Part shown: positions 8,687-16,378 of the stretch, piece by piece
Numbering within the stretch: position 1 is the stretch's first letter
Layout of the letters: each line of letters starts with the position of its first letter
NCBI GenBank assembly: GCA_025450095.1
Contig: JANWID010000039.1
Location: 1 to 25,318 of the forward strand
Source: Bacteroidia bacterium
GTDB taxonomy: Bacteria; Bacteroidota; Bacteroidia; AKYH767-A; OLB10
DNA: 25,318 nucleotides
Reading direction: 5' to 3'
The notes under the pieces: generated by a model
The model's database searches: none
Seen by the model: only the letters and a program-made list of their open reading frames with translations
What the model was told of the DNA's origin: nothing
Made by a program: the position numbers and the translations under genes

Positions 8687-9568
8687 ATGATACTGCTCGA
8701 TGGCAAGGCTACTGCGAATGCAATTAAAAAAGAAATTGCTGAAGAAGTAACGCAGTTAAACCTTGCCGGGAAAAAAACCCCGCACCTTGCTGCCATTTTG
8801 GTTGGTAACGATGGCGCATCGGAAACGTATGTAGGCAGTAAAGTGAAAACCTGCCATGAAATTGGTTTTCGTTCTTCACTTTTTCGTTTTAATCCTGCAG
8901 TTACCCAGGCAGAGTTACTTGAAAAGATCAGGCAAATCAATAATGATCCGGAAATAGACGGACTGATCGTACAGAGTCCTCTGCCGGACCATATTTCATT
9001 TACCATGGTAACCGAAACCATATCACCAGCAAAAGACGTGGATGGCTTTAACCCGGTTAATAGCGGGAGAATGATGCAGAATATTCCTGCTTTTGTAGCC
9101 GCAACTCCCAAAGGAATTTTAGCATTGCTCGAACGATACAAAATTGAAACGGCAGGAAAACATTGCGTGGTGATCGGAAGAAGCAATATCGTAGGAATGC
9201 CAATGGCGATATTGATGGCCAGGAATACATATCCGGGAAATTGCACAGTCAGCATTTGTCATAGTAAGACCCGGAATATTAAGGAAATTACCAGAAGTGC
9301 TGATATCATAATTGCTGCATTGGGCAAACCGGGTTTTCTGAAATCTGATTTTATTAATGACGGTGCTGTGGTTATCGATGTTGGAATTACCCGAGTTCCT
9401 GATAACACCCGGAAAAGCGGTTTCCGTCTTCGTGGAGATGTTGATTTCGATGATGTGGCTCCTAAATGCAGTTACATCACACCTGTTCCTGGTGGTGTGG
9501 GTCCTATGACCATTATCGGGCTTTTGCAGAATACACTTATGGCATCAAAGAAACAGGTTGCATTCTGA
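8687..9568 (+). CDS. folD: bifunctional methylene-THF dehydrogenase/methenyl-THF cyclohydrolase
   Basis: This 293-residue FolD interconverts 5,10-methylene-THF and 10-formyl-THF in two steps, supplying one-carbon units for purines and formyl-Met-tRNA. Visible motifs are [16 protein letters not shown], with the catalytic Tyr48 and Lys54 pattern (YxxxKxK); [19 protein letters not shown]; the dinucleotide-binding [15 protein letters not shown]; and the C-terminal signature [15 protein letters not shown]. The start ATG lies 8 nt after ffh. queE begins 8 nt downstream if its first ATG is used. Confidence 0.97.
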   Translation: MILLDGKATANAIKKEIAEEVTQLNLAGKKTPHLAAILVGNDGASETYVGSKVKTCHEIGFRSSLFRFNPAVTQAELLEKIRQINNDPEIDGLIVQSPLPDHISFTMVTETISPAKDVDGFNPVNSGRMMQNIPAFVAATPKGILALLERYKIETAGKHCVVIGRSNIVGMPMAILMARNTYPGNCTVSICHSKTRNIKEITRSADIIIAALGKPGFLKSDFINDGAVVIDVGITRVPDNTRKSGFRLRGDVDFDDVAPKCSYITPVPGGVGPMTIIGLLQNTLMASKKQVAF

Positions 9569-9576
9569 AAATTGAA

Positions 9577-10254
9577 ATGCCGCATCATAAGGAAAATGCA
9601 ACACACATTGCAGTAATGGAAAAAGCCGGACACATCAATAACATTTCTATGGAAAGCAACCGTCTCCCGGTCATGGAAATGTTTTATACCGTGCAGGGCG
9701 AAGGATATCATACGGGTACTTCTGCATTTTTTATCAGGCTTGCCGGCTGTGATGTGGGATGCACCTGGTGTGATGTTAAAGAATCCTGGGAGGTGAGCAG
9801 TAATCAGATACTGCCGGTAACATCCATTGTTGATGAAGCATTGAAACATCCGGCGAGGGTAGTAGTAATTACCGGAGGCGAACCCTGCATGTATGATCTT
9901 TCGGAACTGACCCTCCAGTTGAAAAAGGCAGGTTTTACAATTCACCTTGAAACGTCCGGCGCCTATACGATTTCAGGAAATTTCGACTGGGTCTGTGTTT
10001 CCCCAAAAAAATTTATGAAACCATTGGAATCAGCCCTGGCACTAGCTTCGGAGCTGAAAGTAATTGTTTTCAATAATTCCGATTTCGAATGGGCGGAACA
10101 ACATGCTGTTAAAGTCAGTGCTTCCTGCAGGTTATTTCTTCAACCCGAGCATGGTAAACGCAACACTGTGATGCCGGCCATCGTTTCCTATGTAATGCAA
10201 CATCCCCAATGGCGCATTTCGCTTCAAACTCACAAAATACTGGATATACCCTGA
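9577..10254 (+). CDS. queE: 7-carboxy-7-deazaguanine synthase QueE (radical SAM)
   Basis: This is a radical SAM enzyme of the queuosine (7-deazaguanine) pathway that converts 6-carboxytetrahydropterin to 7-carboxy-7-deazaguanine. The core begins EMFYTVQGEGYHTGTSAFFI, followed by the Fe-S cluster motif CDVGCTWC (CxxxCxxC, C58/C62/C65) and the SAM-binding ITGGEPCMYDL. Later segments HLETSGA and VCVSPKK fit the short QueE type. The first ATG after folD (9577) gives 225 residues. ATG at 9649 gives about 201 residues and sits closer to the conserved core, so the N-terminal 24 residues are uncertain. The stop overlaps the next gene's start (TGATG). No queC, queD or queF is in the window. Confidence 0.93.
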   Translation: MPHHKENATHIAVMEKAGHINNISMESNRLPVMEMFYTVQGEGYHTGTSAFFIRLAGCDVGCTWCDVKESWEVSSNQILPVTSIVDEALKHPARVVVITGGEPCMYDLSELTLQLKKAGFTIHLETSGAYTISGNFDWVCVSPKKFMKPLESALALASELKVIVFNNSDFEWAEQHAVKVSASCRLFLQPEHGKRNTVMPAIVSYVMQHPQWRISLQTHKILDIP

Positions 10255-12191
10255 TGCATTCTCTACGTTTATTTTTTTATGCGGCACTCCTGTTAACGAT
10301 TCCCTTTTTTGCAAGTGCACAACCGCACTACACGTCCACCAATAAAGGTGCGATTAAATGCTATGAGGAAGCAACTAAGTATTATGATTTATACCAGAAT
10401 GAAAAAGCCTTGGCGGAGCTTGACAAAGCAATAAGCAAAGATCCGCATTTTGTGGAAGCCTATATGCTCCGGGCCAATATCTATGTGGATATGCGAAATC
10501 CGGAAAAAGCCATTTCAGAATTCGGCAAGGCTATTGAAATACGACCTGACTTTTTCCCGAATAATTACTTCTCCATGGCAAGCATGGAAATGAAACTGGC
10601 ACGCTATGAAGATGCGAAAGTTCATTTTGAACGATTTCTCTCGTTCCCCGGTACACAACCAGCCTTACGGGAAATGGCGGAACTACAGGTTGCTTCCTGT
10701 AAGTTTGCAATAGATGCTGTTAAAGTTCCTGTGCTTTTCAACCCGGAAAACCTTGGACCTGCAATCAACAGTGAGTATGATGAATATTTTCCTACGCTAA
10801 CGGTTGATAATAAGACCATGTTTTATACCCGCAACCGGCCCGATAGCCGTGAATCGAAAAGATTCCAGGAGGATTTTTATATCAGTACGTGGGAAAACGA
10901 TCATTGGACGAATTCTGTGAATGGCGGTCCTGCCCTTAACACTGCAGGAAATGAAGGAGTGCCAAATATTTCAAGCGATGGTAAACTTTTGTTTTTTGCT
11001 GCATGCGACCGTCCCGAAGGAAAAGGTTCCTGTGATATTTATTATTCACGATTGAAAAAAGAAGGTTGGACAAGACCACTAAACCTCGGCCCACCCATTA
11101 ACACCGGTGCATGGGAATCGCAACCCTCATTTGCTTCCGACGGAAGAACATTATATTTTATCAGGGGTAGAATATCAAGAGGTGGAATTCGGGAACAGGA
11201 TATTTATTCTTCACGCATCAATGATGAAGGACGATGGAGTGAACCTGTGAAATTATCATCGCTGATAAATACTTCAGAAGAAGAAGAATTTGTATTCATT
11301 CATCCCGATAACCAGACGTTGTATTTTTCATCCGATGGCCATCCCGGAATGGGAGGAGTTGATATTTATGTTTCACGAAAAGGAAGTGACGGCAACTGGA
11401 TGCAGCCACAAAACCTGGGTTACCCGATCAATACCAGTAATGATGAAAAAGGATTATTGGTAGGCCCGGGTGGTGAAAAGGCATATATTTCATCCGATCG
11501 TGCAGGTGGATCCGGCGGACTCGATTTGTATAGTTTCAATTTGTATGAAGGAGCACGTCCAAAGCTGATCAGTTACGTAAAGGGAATTGTTACCGATGCA
11601 TCGACCGGAATGAATCTCGAAGCAGCATATGAAATTATTGAGCTGGAATCAGGAAAAACAATTTTGAGCTCATCCTCTGAAAAAGGTACCGGCGAATTTC
11701 TTGCATGCCTGACTTCCGGAAAAGATTACGGGCTGAATGTTTCCAGGAACGGATATCTTTTTTATTCAGATCATTTTTCCTGCACAAATCCTGCGGATAT
11801 CAAAATCGCTTATTTGCTGGATATAAAATTGCAACCGGTTTCGAAAGGAGGGAAGGTGGTCCTGAAAAATGTATTCTTCGATACCAATCTTTTCGAACTA
11901 AAAACAGAATCGTTTTCAGAATTGGATAAGGTGGTAGCATTTATGAAAGCAAATGCTTCCGTTACAGTGGAAGTAAGTGGACATACCGACAGTACCGGTG
12001 ACAAAAAGAAAAACCAGGTACTCTCTGAAAATCGTGCAAAATCAGTTTATGATTACATGACCAGTAAAGGTATTCCTGCCGGAAGACTTTCTTATAAAGG
12101 CTATGGTGATTTGAAACCTATTGCTGCAAACGATACAGAAGAAAACAGGGCACAAAACAGGCGCACCGAATTTTTAATAACCGGTAACTAA
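10254..12191 (+). CDS. PorE-like outer-membrane-associated protein: TPR, PD40 propeller, regulatory-like domain, OmpA C-terminus
   Basis: This 645-residue secreted protein has a signal peptide ending at FASA-QPH (residue 23), with no lipobox cysteine. Domains in order: TPR repeats (about 30-125, e.g. AYMLRANIYVDMRNPEKAIS); a PD40-type beta-propeller (about 155-430) with repeated blades such as GNEGVPNISSDGKLLFFA and WESQPSFASDGRTLYFI; a carboxypeptidase-regulatory-like domain (about 435-515, VKGIVTDASTGMNLEAAYE); and an OmpA C-terminal peptidoglycan-binding domain (about 530-645) with VEVSGHTDSTG and LSENRAKSVYDYM holding the diaminopimelate-contacting Asp and Arg. This four-part order is that of PorE, a peptidoglycan-anchored part of the type IX secretion apparatus; paralogues with other roles are common. 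I chose ATG 10254, overlapping the queE stop, because it starts the signal peptide. Confidence 0.9.
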   Translation: MHSLRLFFYAALLLTIPFFASAQPHYTSTNKGAIKCYEEATKYYDLYQNEKALAELDKAISKDPHFVEAYMLRANIYVDMRNPEKAISEFGKAIEIRPDFFPNNYFSMASMEMKLARYEDAKVHFERFLSFPGTQPALREMAELQVASCKFAIDAVKVPVLFNPENLGPAINSEYDEYFPTLTVDNKTMFYTRNRPDSRESKRFQEDFYISTWENDHWTNSVNGGPALNTAGNEGVPNISSDGKLLFFAACDRPEGKGSCDIYYSRLKKEGWTRPLNLGPPINTGAWESQPSFASDGRTLYFIRGRISRGGIREQDIYSSRINDEGRWSEPVKLSSLINTSEEEEFVFIHPDNQTLYFSSDGHPGMGGVDIYVSRKGSDGNWMQPQNLGYPINTSNDEKGLLVGPGGEKAYISSDRAGGSGGLDLYSFNLYEGARPKLISYVKGIVTDASTGMNLEAAYEIIELESGKTILSSSSEKGTGEFLACLTSGKDYGLNVSRNGYLFYSDHFSCTNPADIKIAYLLDIKLQPVSKGGKVVLKNVFFDTNLFELKTESFSELDKVVAFMKANASVTVEVSGHTDSTGDKKKNQVLSENRAKSVYDYMTSKGIPAGRLSYKGYGDLKPIAANDTEENRAQNRRTEFLITGN

Positions 12192-12472
12192 ACTGCTTTT
12201 TAAAAAAACTATTTGTCAAAAATTTCAGGCAAAAAAAAAATCCCGGTCTTTTCAAACCGGGATCTTTACCAAACTTAACACCATGAACAGAAAACCTTCT
12301 TATTGAAAAATTTTCTGAAGCATTTAACAAAGTAACGGAGTTCCTGAAGACGAAGTTGCTTCATGAAAGTTTTATGACATGAATATGACATAAAACCATG
12401 ATACTACAACGATTTCATGACATCATGATGTAGTCCACTTTAACTTCATGTAGAAAATCTTCGAACTAAATG
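12192..12472. other. convergent intergenic region with hairpins and ATGACAT repeats
   Basis: This 281-bp gap between convergent genes holds a strong terminator hairpin at its left side (listed separately). A second stem is formed by CAGAAAA (12288-12294) and TTTTCTG (12311-12317). Three direct copies of ATGACAT begin at 12374, 12385 and 12417, and the palindrome TCATGA occurs at 12361, 12415 and 12423. No supported gene is present; the only short ATG frame (12283) has seven codons. Confidence 0.5.
12231..12263 (-). terminator. rho-independent terminator (best for the minus strand)
   Basis: A perfect 8-bp stem, ATCCCGGT (12240-12247) with ACCGGGAT (12256-12263), encloses an 8-nt loop. On the minus strand the stem is followed by a run of ten T, so it terminates transcripts coming leftward from the FAD reductase operon. 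On the plus strand only CTTT follows, so it is a weaker terminator for the OmpA-like gene. Confidence 0.8.
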
Positions 12473-13720
12473 TCAGCCCTGATTGAAAAGAAGCTTCAGA
12501 TAAAATGATGGCTTTTTGAATTGCGATCTCAAATCCAGATCATCAAACATACAGGAAATAGTTTCGCGGACAGTAGGATTTTTTTCAGCTTTATTAATGA
12601 CATAATTAAACAGCCAGGGATAATTACAAAGCTGTTGTAAAGTATGACTCAGCCGGAGCTCGCTCCACAGTCGTTTATAAACTGATTCATCGTATTGCTT
12701 TAAAAAACTTTGATTGTAATTTTTCGCGTTCATTGCACTGATTGCGACATTGGCTGCAGTCATACCACAATACATTGCATTGCTGATTCCTTCACCGGTA
12801 AACGGATCGATCATGGAAGCCGCATCACCAGTTAACATAAAGTTATCACCTGAAATGGTTCTTTTCTTTGATCCTAACGGCAGACCCCATCCCTCAATTT
12901 TTCCCTGCAATTTCGCATTTGCAAAACGATCACGGATTGTTGGATTTTCACGGATAGCTTTCAACATGGCTTCCCGGAGGTTCACTTTTTTTTTCCGGAT
13001 CGACGATGATAACATTCCCGCACCAACATTTGCCATTCCGTCAGCCAGCGGAAATATCCAGAAATATCCGGGTAAAAGTTCATTAATGAAATGCAGTTCG
13101 ATAAAATTTTGTTTATGCATTCCGATTATACCATGGTAATAAGCACGTATGCCGCCACAAAAATGTTGGGGTTCTTTACGGAAACCCGCCAATGATTTAG
13201 CAATGATACTTCGCTCACCTTCAGCTCCGATTATCAAAGGAGTTTTTACATGGTATTCCTGATTTTCGTGACTGATTTTTAGTTGCAATCCGTCCGATAT
13301 TCTTTCTATTGCTATCAGCTCATGTCCTTGCCTGAAATCAGCATATTCCGGAATAAGTTGTTGCACCAGGAAATTATCAAAGTCAATTCGTTTTGAAATA
13401 AAACCAGGTGGATGTTTGCCAGCAACCTGCTTCCCAAATGGAATATCAATGCTTTTTCCGTTTGGAGCTGCAAACTTGATTCCCGCACTGCCTGTAAAGA
13501 TTCCCGGCTGTGAACTCATATAAGGAATAAGCTCAGGATTCAGTTTTTTAAAAACCGGAAATACCTTCCCGCTAAGAGCATCACCACAAACTTTGTCACG
13601 TGGAAAAACAGCCTTGTCAATAACCAGGTGCGGAATTTTTTCTTTGCACAGGAATGCGGAAGCTGTTGCGCCGGCAGGACCCGCGCCGGCAATTACGATA
13701 GGATGATTTTCAGCTTTAAT
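12473..13720 (-). CDS. FAD-dependent oxidoreductase, geranylgeranyl-reductase family, with a non-standard start
   Basis: A frame of about 415 residues encodes a flavoprotein of the geranylgeranyl reductase / NAD(P)-FAD oxidoreductase type. Visible are the dinucleotide motif IVIAGAGPAGATAS (12-17 core), PRDKVCGDALSG, the middle IIGAEGERS (about 165), and the second FAD motif FMLTGDAASMIDPFTGEGIS (about 298). The first ATG in frame (13519) lies 67 codons in and would remove the FAD-binding fold. Upstream of GAGPAG there is no ATG, GTG or TTG before an in-frame TGA (13759-13757). The best candidate is ATT at 13720, giving (M)KAENHPIVIAGAGPAG, 13 nt after the smpB stop. The family reduces isoprenoid chains or related unsaturated substrates; the substrate here is unknown. 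Confidence 0.82.
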   Translation of the reverse strand: MKAENHPIVIAGAGPAGATASAFLCKEKIPHLVIDKAVFPRDKVCGDALSGKVFPVFKKLNPELIPYMSSQPGIFTGSAGIKFAAPNGKSIDIPFGKQVAGKHPPGFISKRIDFDNFLVQQLIPEYADFRQGHELIAIERISDGLQLKISHENQEYHVKTPLIIGAEGERSIIAKSLAGFRKEPQHFCGGIRAYYHGIIGMHKQNFIELHFINELLPGYFWIFPLADGMANVGAGMLSSSIRKKKVNLREAMLKAIRENPTIRDRFANAKLQGKIEGWGLPLGSKKRTISGDNFMLTGDAASMIDPFTGEGISNAMYCGMTAANVAISAMNAKNYNQSFLKQYDESVYKRLWSELRLSHTLQQLCNYPWLFNYVINKAEKNPTVRETISCMFDDLDLRSQFKKPSFYLKLLFNQG

Positions 13721-13733
13721 AATTATAAATGAT

Positions 13734-14195
13734 TCAGTGGTTTCTGTAATCTTTTTTCACCCTTGAAATCTCCATGTCGGCATCTTTCTTTTTCATGTCT
13801 TCCCGTTTGTCGAATAATTTTTTCCCGCGAGCCAACGCAATTTCGAGTTTCGCATAGCCCCGGTCAGTGATGTATAAACGGGTAGGGATGATTGTATAAC
13901 CTTTCTCTTTTACTTTACCTAACAACTTGTTGAGTTCGTTCCGGTTCAGCAATAATTTACGGTCACGTTTGGAAATATGGTTATTATAAGAGCCTTCTTT
14001 ATATTCGGCTATATGCATTCCCTTAACCCAAAGCTCATTATTCTGGAAAATGCAATAAGCGTCAGAAAGATTTACCTGCGATTGCCGTACTGATTTAATT
14101 TCAGTACCGCTCAGCACCAGCCCGGCTTCATATTTTGTTTCAATATGAAACTCAAAAAGCGCTTTCTTATTGGAAGTTATATTATTCTCGGCCAT
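13734..14195 (-). CDS. smpB: SsrA (tmRNA)-binding protein SmpB
   Basis: This 153-residue SmpB brings tmRNA to stalled ribosomes for trans-translation. Family signatures are NKKALFEFHIETKYEAGLVL, GTEIKSVRQSQVNLSDAYC, and LALARGKKLFDKRE-type sequence near the C-terminus (IALARGKKLFDKREDMKKKD), followed by the basic tail that lies in the mRNA channel. ATG at 14195 is preferred over a TTG six bases earlier. A near-consensus -7 box (TAAAATTG on the minus strand, 14222-14215) lies 19 nt upstream. No tmRNA gene is visible here. The flavoprotein gene follows by 13 nt if its ATT start is used. Confidence 0.96.
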   Translation of the reverse strand: MAENNITSNKKALFEFHIETKYEAGLVLSGTEIKSVRQSQVNLSDAYCIFQNNELWVKGMHIAEYKEGSYNNHISKRDRKLLLNRNELNKLLGKVKEKGYTIIPTRLYITDRGYAKLEIALARGKKLFDKREDMKKKDADMEISRVKKDYRNH

Positions 14196-14230
14196 GGGCA
14201 ATGCTACAAGGATGCAATTTTACGAAATAG

Positions 14231-14381
14231 GTACGGATTCTTTGATAACCCGGAACGGATGGGTACGGAATACAGATTCATGTCGTTGCGGAACGGATGT
14301 ACGGATTACTGATTTCGTACGGACAGCATGATGCTGTCCGCACAGCTTCACACCTGGTATCTGTAATCCGTATCCATCCGT
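14231..14381. repeat. nested palindromic intergenic repeat (ACGGAT/ATCCGT family)
   Basis: Between smpB and the Nramp gene, an outer inverted repeat pairs 14294-14309 (with TACGGATTAC) against 14363-14380 (with GTAATCCGTA), with a 2-nt bulge. It encloses an inner, nearly perfect 21-bp palindrome with arms CGGACAGCAT (14320-14329) and ATGCTGTCCG (14331-14340). Additional direct copies of GGAACGGATG and TACGGA occur at about 14231-14270. No T-run follows, so it is not a standard terminator, and no frame here looks coding. Confidence 0.65.
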
Positions 14382-14385
14382 AACT

Positions 14386-16281
14386 TCACCTAACAACCAG
14401 CACAGGAAAATCTATCAAATGCCTGACACCTTCCACAGTAGTTCCAAAAAAGAGATCCTTCAGCCAATGATGGCCGTGCGAACCCAAAACCAGCAAGTCG
14501 GCATGAAATTCTTTTGATTTTTTAGCAATAGCAACCGTTGGCTTACCATAGCCGATAGCACGCACTACCTTAAACCCGGAAGCGCTGAATTTTTCAACGT
14601 ATTTATCAAGACTTGACGTATCCACACGCGTTTCATAGTCTCCCGATTCCTTACCAAAAACAAATGCCATGGGAGTTTCCACCACGTGGATCAGCAGGTA
14701 TTCGGCTTCCCTGCCTCCCTGGGCGATTGCATGCCTGATAGTTTTTTCATCGGCCTTTGAAAAGTCAATTGCTATTGCAATTCTTCGATAATGCATCTGC
14801 CCAGGTTCAGGCAATGTAAGCTCTTTGAATTCGCCATGTGGAAGCGTAGTTTTCGGAGCCTTTTTCGTTCTGATGAATGGTGCAAATGTGGTATACAATA
14901 ACAACAGAGCAGCTATAACAGCTACCGGAAATACGATGAAGTTAATCAAAAAAGGTGAAACATCAGGTGAGGCCGACCAGTCTGTTATTTGCTGTATCAC
15001 CAGCCTGGCATTTAAAGTTACAATGATTGCTGCTGATAACCACGCCAATATTCTGGTCCAGGATGCGATTACAAATTCTCCCATTTTTTCTTTATCACTC
15101 ACAAAGTGAATCAGCGGTATCACAGCAAATCCTAGTTGCAGACTTAATATTACCTGGCTCAGGACGAGTAATTTTCCCGTTGCGCCTTCTCCGAGCATCG
15201 TTATGGTAAGCAGAGCCGGTACAATTGCGATTAAACGTGTAAGCAACCTTCGTATCCATGGTTGTATACGAAGATTTAAGTATCCCTCCATTACTATTTG
15301 CCCTGCCAGGGTTCCCGTAATCGTTGAACTTTGTCCGGCAGCGATAAGCGCAATGGCAAATAGCATTGGTGCCCATTGAGTCCCCAGCAATGGCTCCAAA
15401 AGCACATGTGCATCCTGGATTTCGGCAACTTCAAACATGCCGTTTTTAAAAAATACCGTGGCAGCGAGAATCAGGATGGCCGCATTAACAAATAAAGCCA
15501 GGTTTAACGCAACTGCAGAATCGATGATATTATAACGGATTGCTTTCCTGATTTCTTTACTGCTTCGTTCAAATTTACGAGTCTGTACCAGCGATGAATG
15601 CAGATACAGGTTATGTGGCATAACTGTGGCACCTATAATGCCAATGGCAATATACAGAGCTGTATCATTTGGTATGACCGGAATAAACCCGGATGCAATT
15701 TCACTGATGGAAGGTTGTGCGAAAATCATTTCGGCAAGAAATGACAAACCGATTATTCCTACCAAAGCAATAATGAATGCTTCCATTTTTCGGATTCCGA
15801 AATTCAACAGGAACAACAACAGGAATGTATCCAGAACGCTGATGCAAACACCCCAGGTAAGAGGAAAATCAAACAAAAGCTGGAGGCCAATTGCCATTCC
15901 CAAAACTTCTGCCAGGTCACATGCTGCAATTGCAATTTCCGCCAGGATATAGAGTGCGCCGTTAACCAATGGGGGATATGTTGCCCTGGAAGCCTGTGCC
16001 AGATCCAATCCACGAACAATTCCCAGTCGTGCACTAAGTGATTGCAATAACAATGCAATCAGGTTCGACATTAATAGAACCCATATCAGCGTGTACCCGA
16101 ACTGACTTCCACCGGCTAGATCCGTGGCCCAGTTTCCCGGATCCATATAACCAACGCTAATCAGATAGGCGGGTCCGATAAACGCCAGCATTCTCCGTCC
16201 AAAATGCGTTTCCTTTGGAATTTCTACAGTCGCGTTGACTTCAGAAAGCGATGGCAGTTGCTCTTTTCCTCTGCTAATCAT
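14386..16281 (-). CDS. Nramp-family metal transporter fused to a universal stress protein domain
   Basis: This 631-residue fusion has an Nramp/MntH-type proton-coupled divalent-metal importer (about 1-475, with about eleven hydrophobic segments) followed by a cytoplasmic UspA domain (about 495-631). Metal-site motifs are DPGN (47-50) and MPHNLYLHS (221-229); the conserved Met favours transition metals such as Mn(II) or Fe(II). The Usp domain starts YRRIAIAIDFSKADEKTI and ends with an ATP-binding pattern, GSHGHHWLKDLFFGTTVEGV. Such fusions suggest nucleotide- or stress-dependent control of transport, but that is inference. ATG at 16281 is chosen because an exact -7 box occupies 16307-16300, which excludes the TTG at 16302. 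A dyad symmetry lies over the -33 region. Confidence 0.92.
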   Translation of the reverse strand: MISRGKEQLPSLSEVNATVEIPKETHFGRRMLAFIGPAYLISVGYMDPGNWATDLAGGSQFGYTLIWVLLMSNLIALLLQSLSARLGIVRGLDLAQASRATYPPLVNGALYILAEIAIAACDLAEVLGMAIGLQLLFDFPLTWGVCISVLDTFLLLFLLNFGIRKMEAFIIALVGIIGLSFLAEMIFAQPSISEIASGFIPVIPNDTALYIAIGIIGATVMPHNLYLHSSLVQTRKFERSSKEIRKAIRYNIIDSAVALNLALFVNAAILILAATVFFKNGMFEVAEIQDAHVLLEPLLGTQWAPMLFAIALIAAGQSSTITGTLAGQIVMEGYLNLRIQPWIRRLLTRLIAIVPALLTITMLGEGATGKLLVLSQVILSLQLGFAVIPLIHFVSDKEKMGEFVIASWTRILAWLSAAIIVTLNARLVIQQITDWSASPDVSPFLINFIVFPVAVIAALLLLYTTFAPFIRTKKAPKTTLPHGEFKELTLPEPGQMHYRRIAIAIDFSKADEKTIRHAIAQGGREAEYLLIHVVETPMAFVFGKESGDYETRVDTSSLDKYVEKFSASGFKVVRAIGYGKPTVAIAKKSKEFHADLLVLGSHGHHWLKDLFFGTTVEGVRHLIDFPVLVVR

Positions 16282-16299
16282 CTGAGATAAAATTTTTGG

Positions 16300-16307
16300 C
16301 AAATATA
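16300..16307 (-). promoter_or_regulatory. Bacteroidota -7 box for the Nramp gene (TATATTTG)
   Basis: On the minus strand the bases read TATATTTG, an exact TAnnTTTG match 18 nt before ATG 16281. It overlaps the alternative TTG at 16302, which therefore cannot be the start if this box is used. Confidence 0.55.
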
Positions 16308-16313
16308 GAAATT

Positions 16314-16335
16314 AAATTTAGATACATCTAACTTT
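16314..16335. promoter_or_regulatory. dyad-symmetric operator candidate in the Nramp/pyrD divergent promoter
   Basis: TTAGAT (16318-16323) and ATCTAA (16326-16331) form a perfect inverted repeat with a 2-bp spacer, extended by AAA and TTT one base further out (9 of 10 positions paired). It covers the place of the -33 element of the Nramp promoter. The TTAG...CTAA ends resemble DtxR/MntR-type operators, so a manganese- or iron-responsive repressor is a reasonable guess. Confidence 0.45.
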
Positions 16336-16378
16336 TAAAATATTTCAGGCTCAATTACAATTTTCACACCTTTGCAAT

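Noticed and set aside
8668..9255. 195-codon minus-strand frame opposite folD
   Set aside because: folD motifs cover the same bases on the plus strand; the antisense frame has no recognisable features.
9466..9576. N-terminal extension of QueE to 9466
   Set aside because: It would overlap folD by about 100 nt and encodes no family sequence; the radical SAM core begins well downstream.
14320..14340. Rho-independent terminator after the Nramp gene
   Set aside because: The stem is strong but no T-run follows on either strand, and it is nested in a larger inverted repeat, so it is listed as a repeat element.
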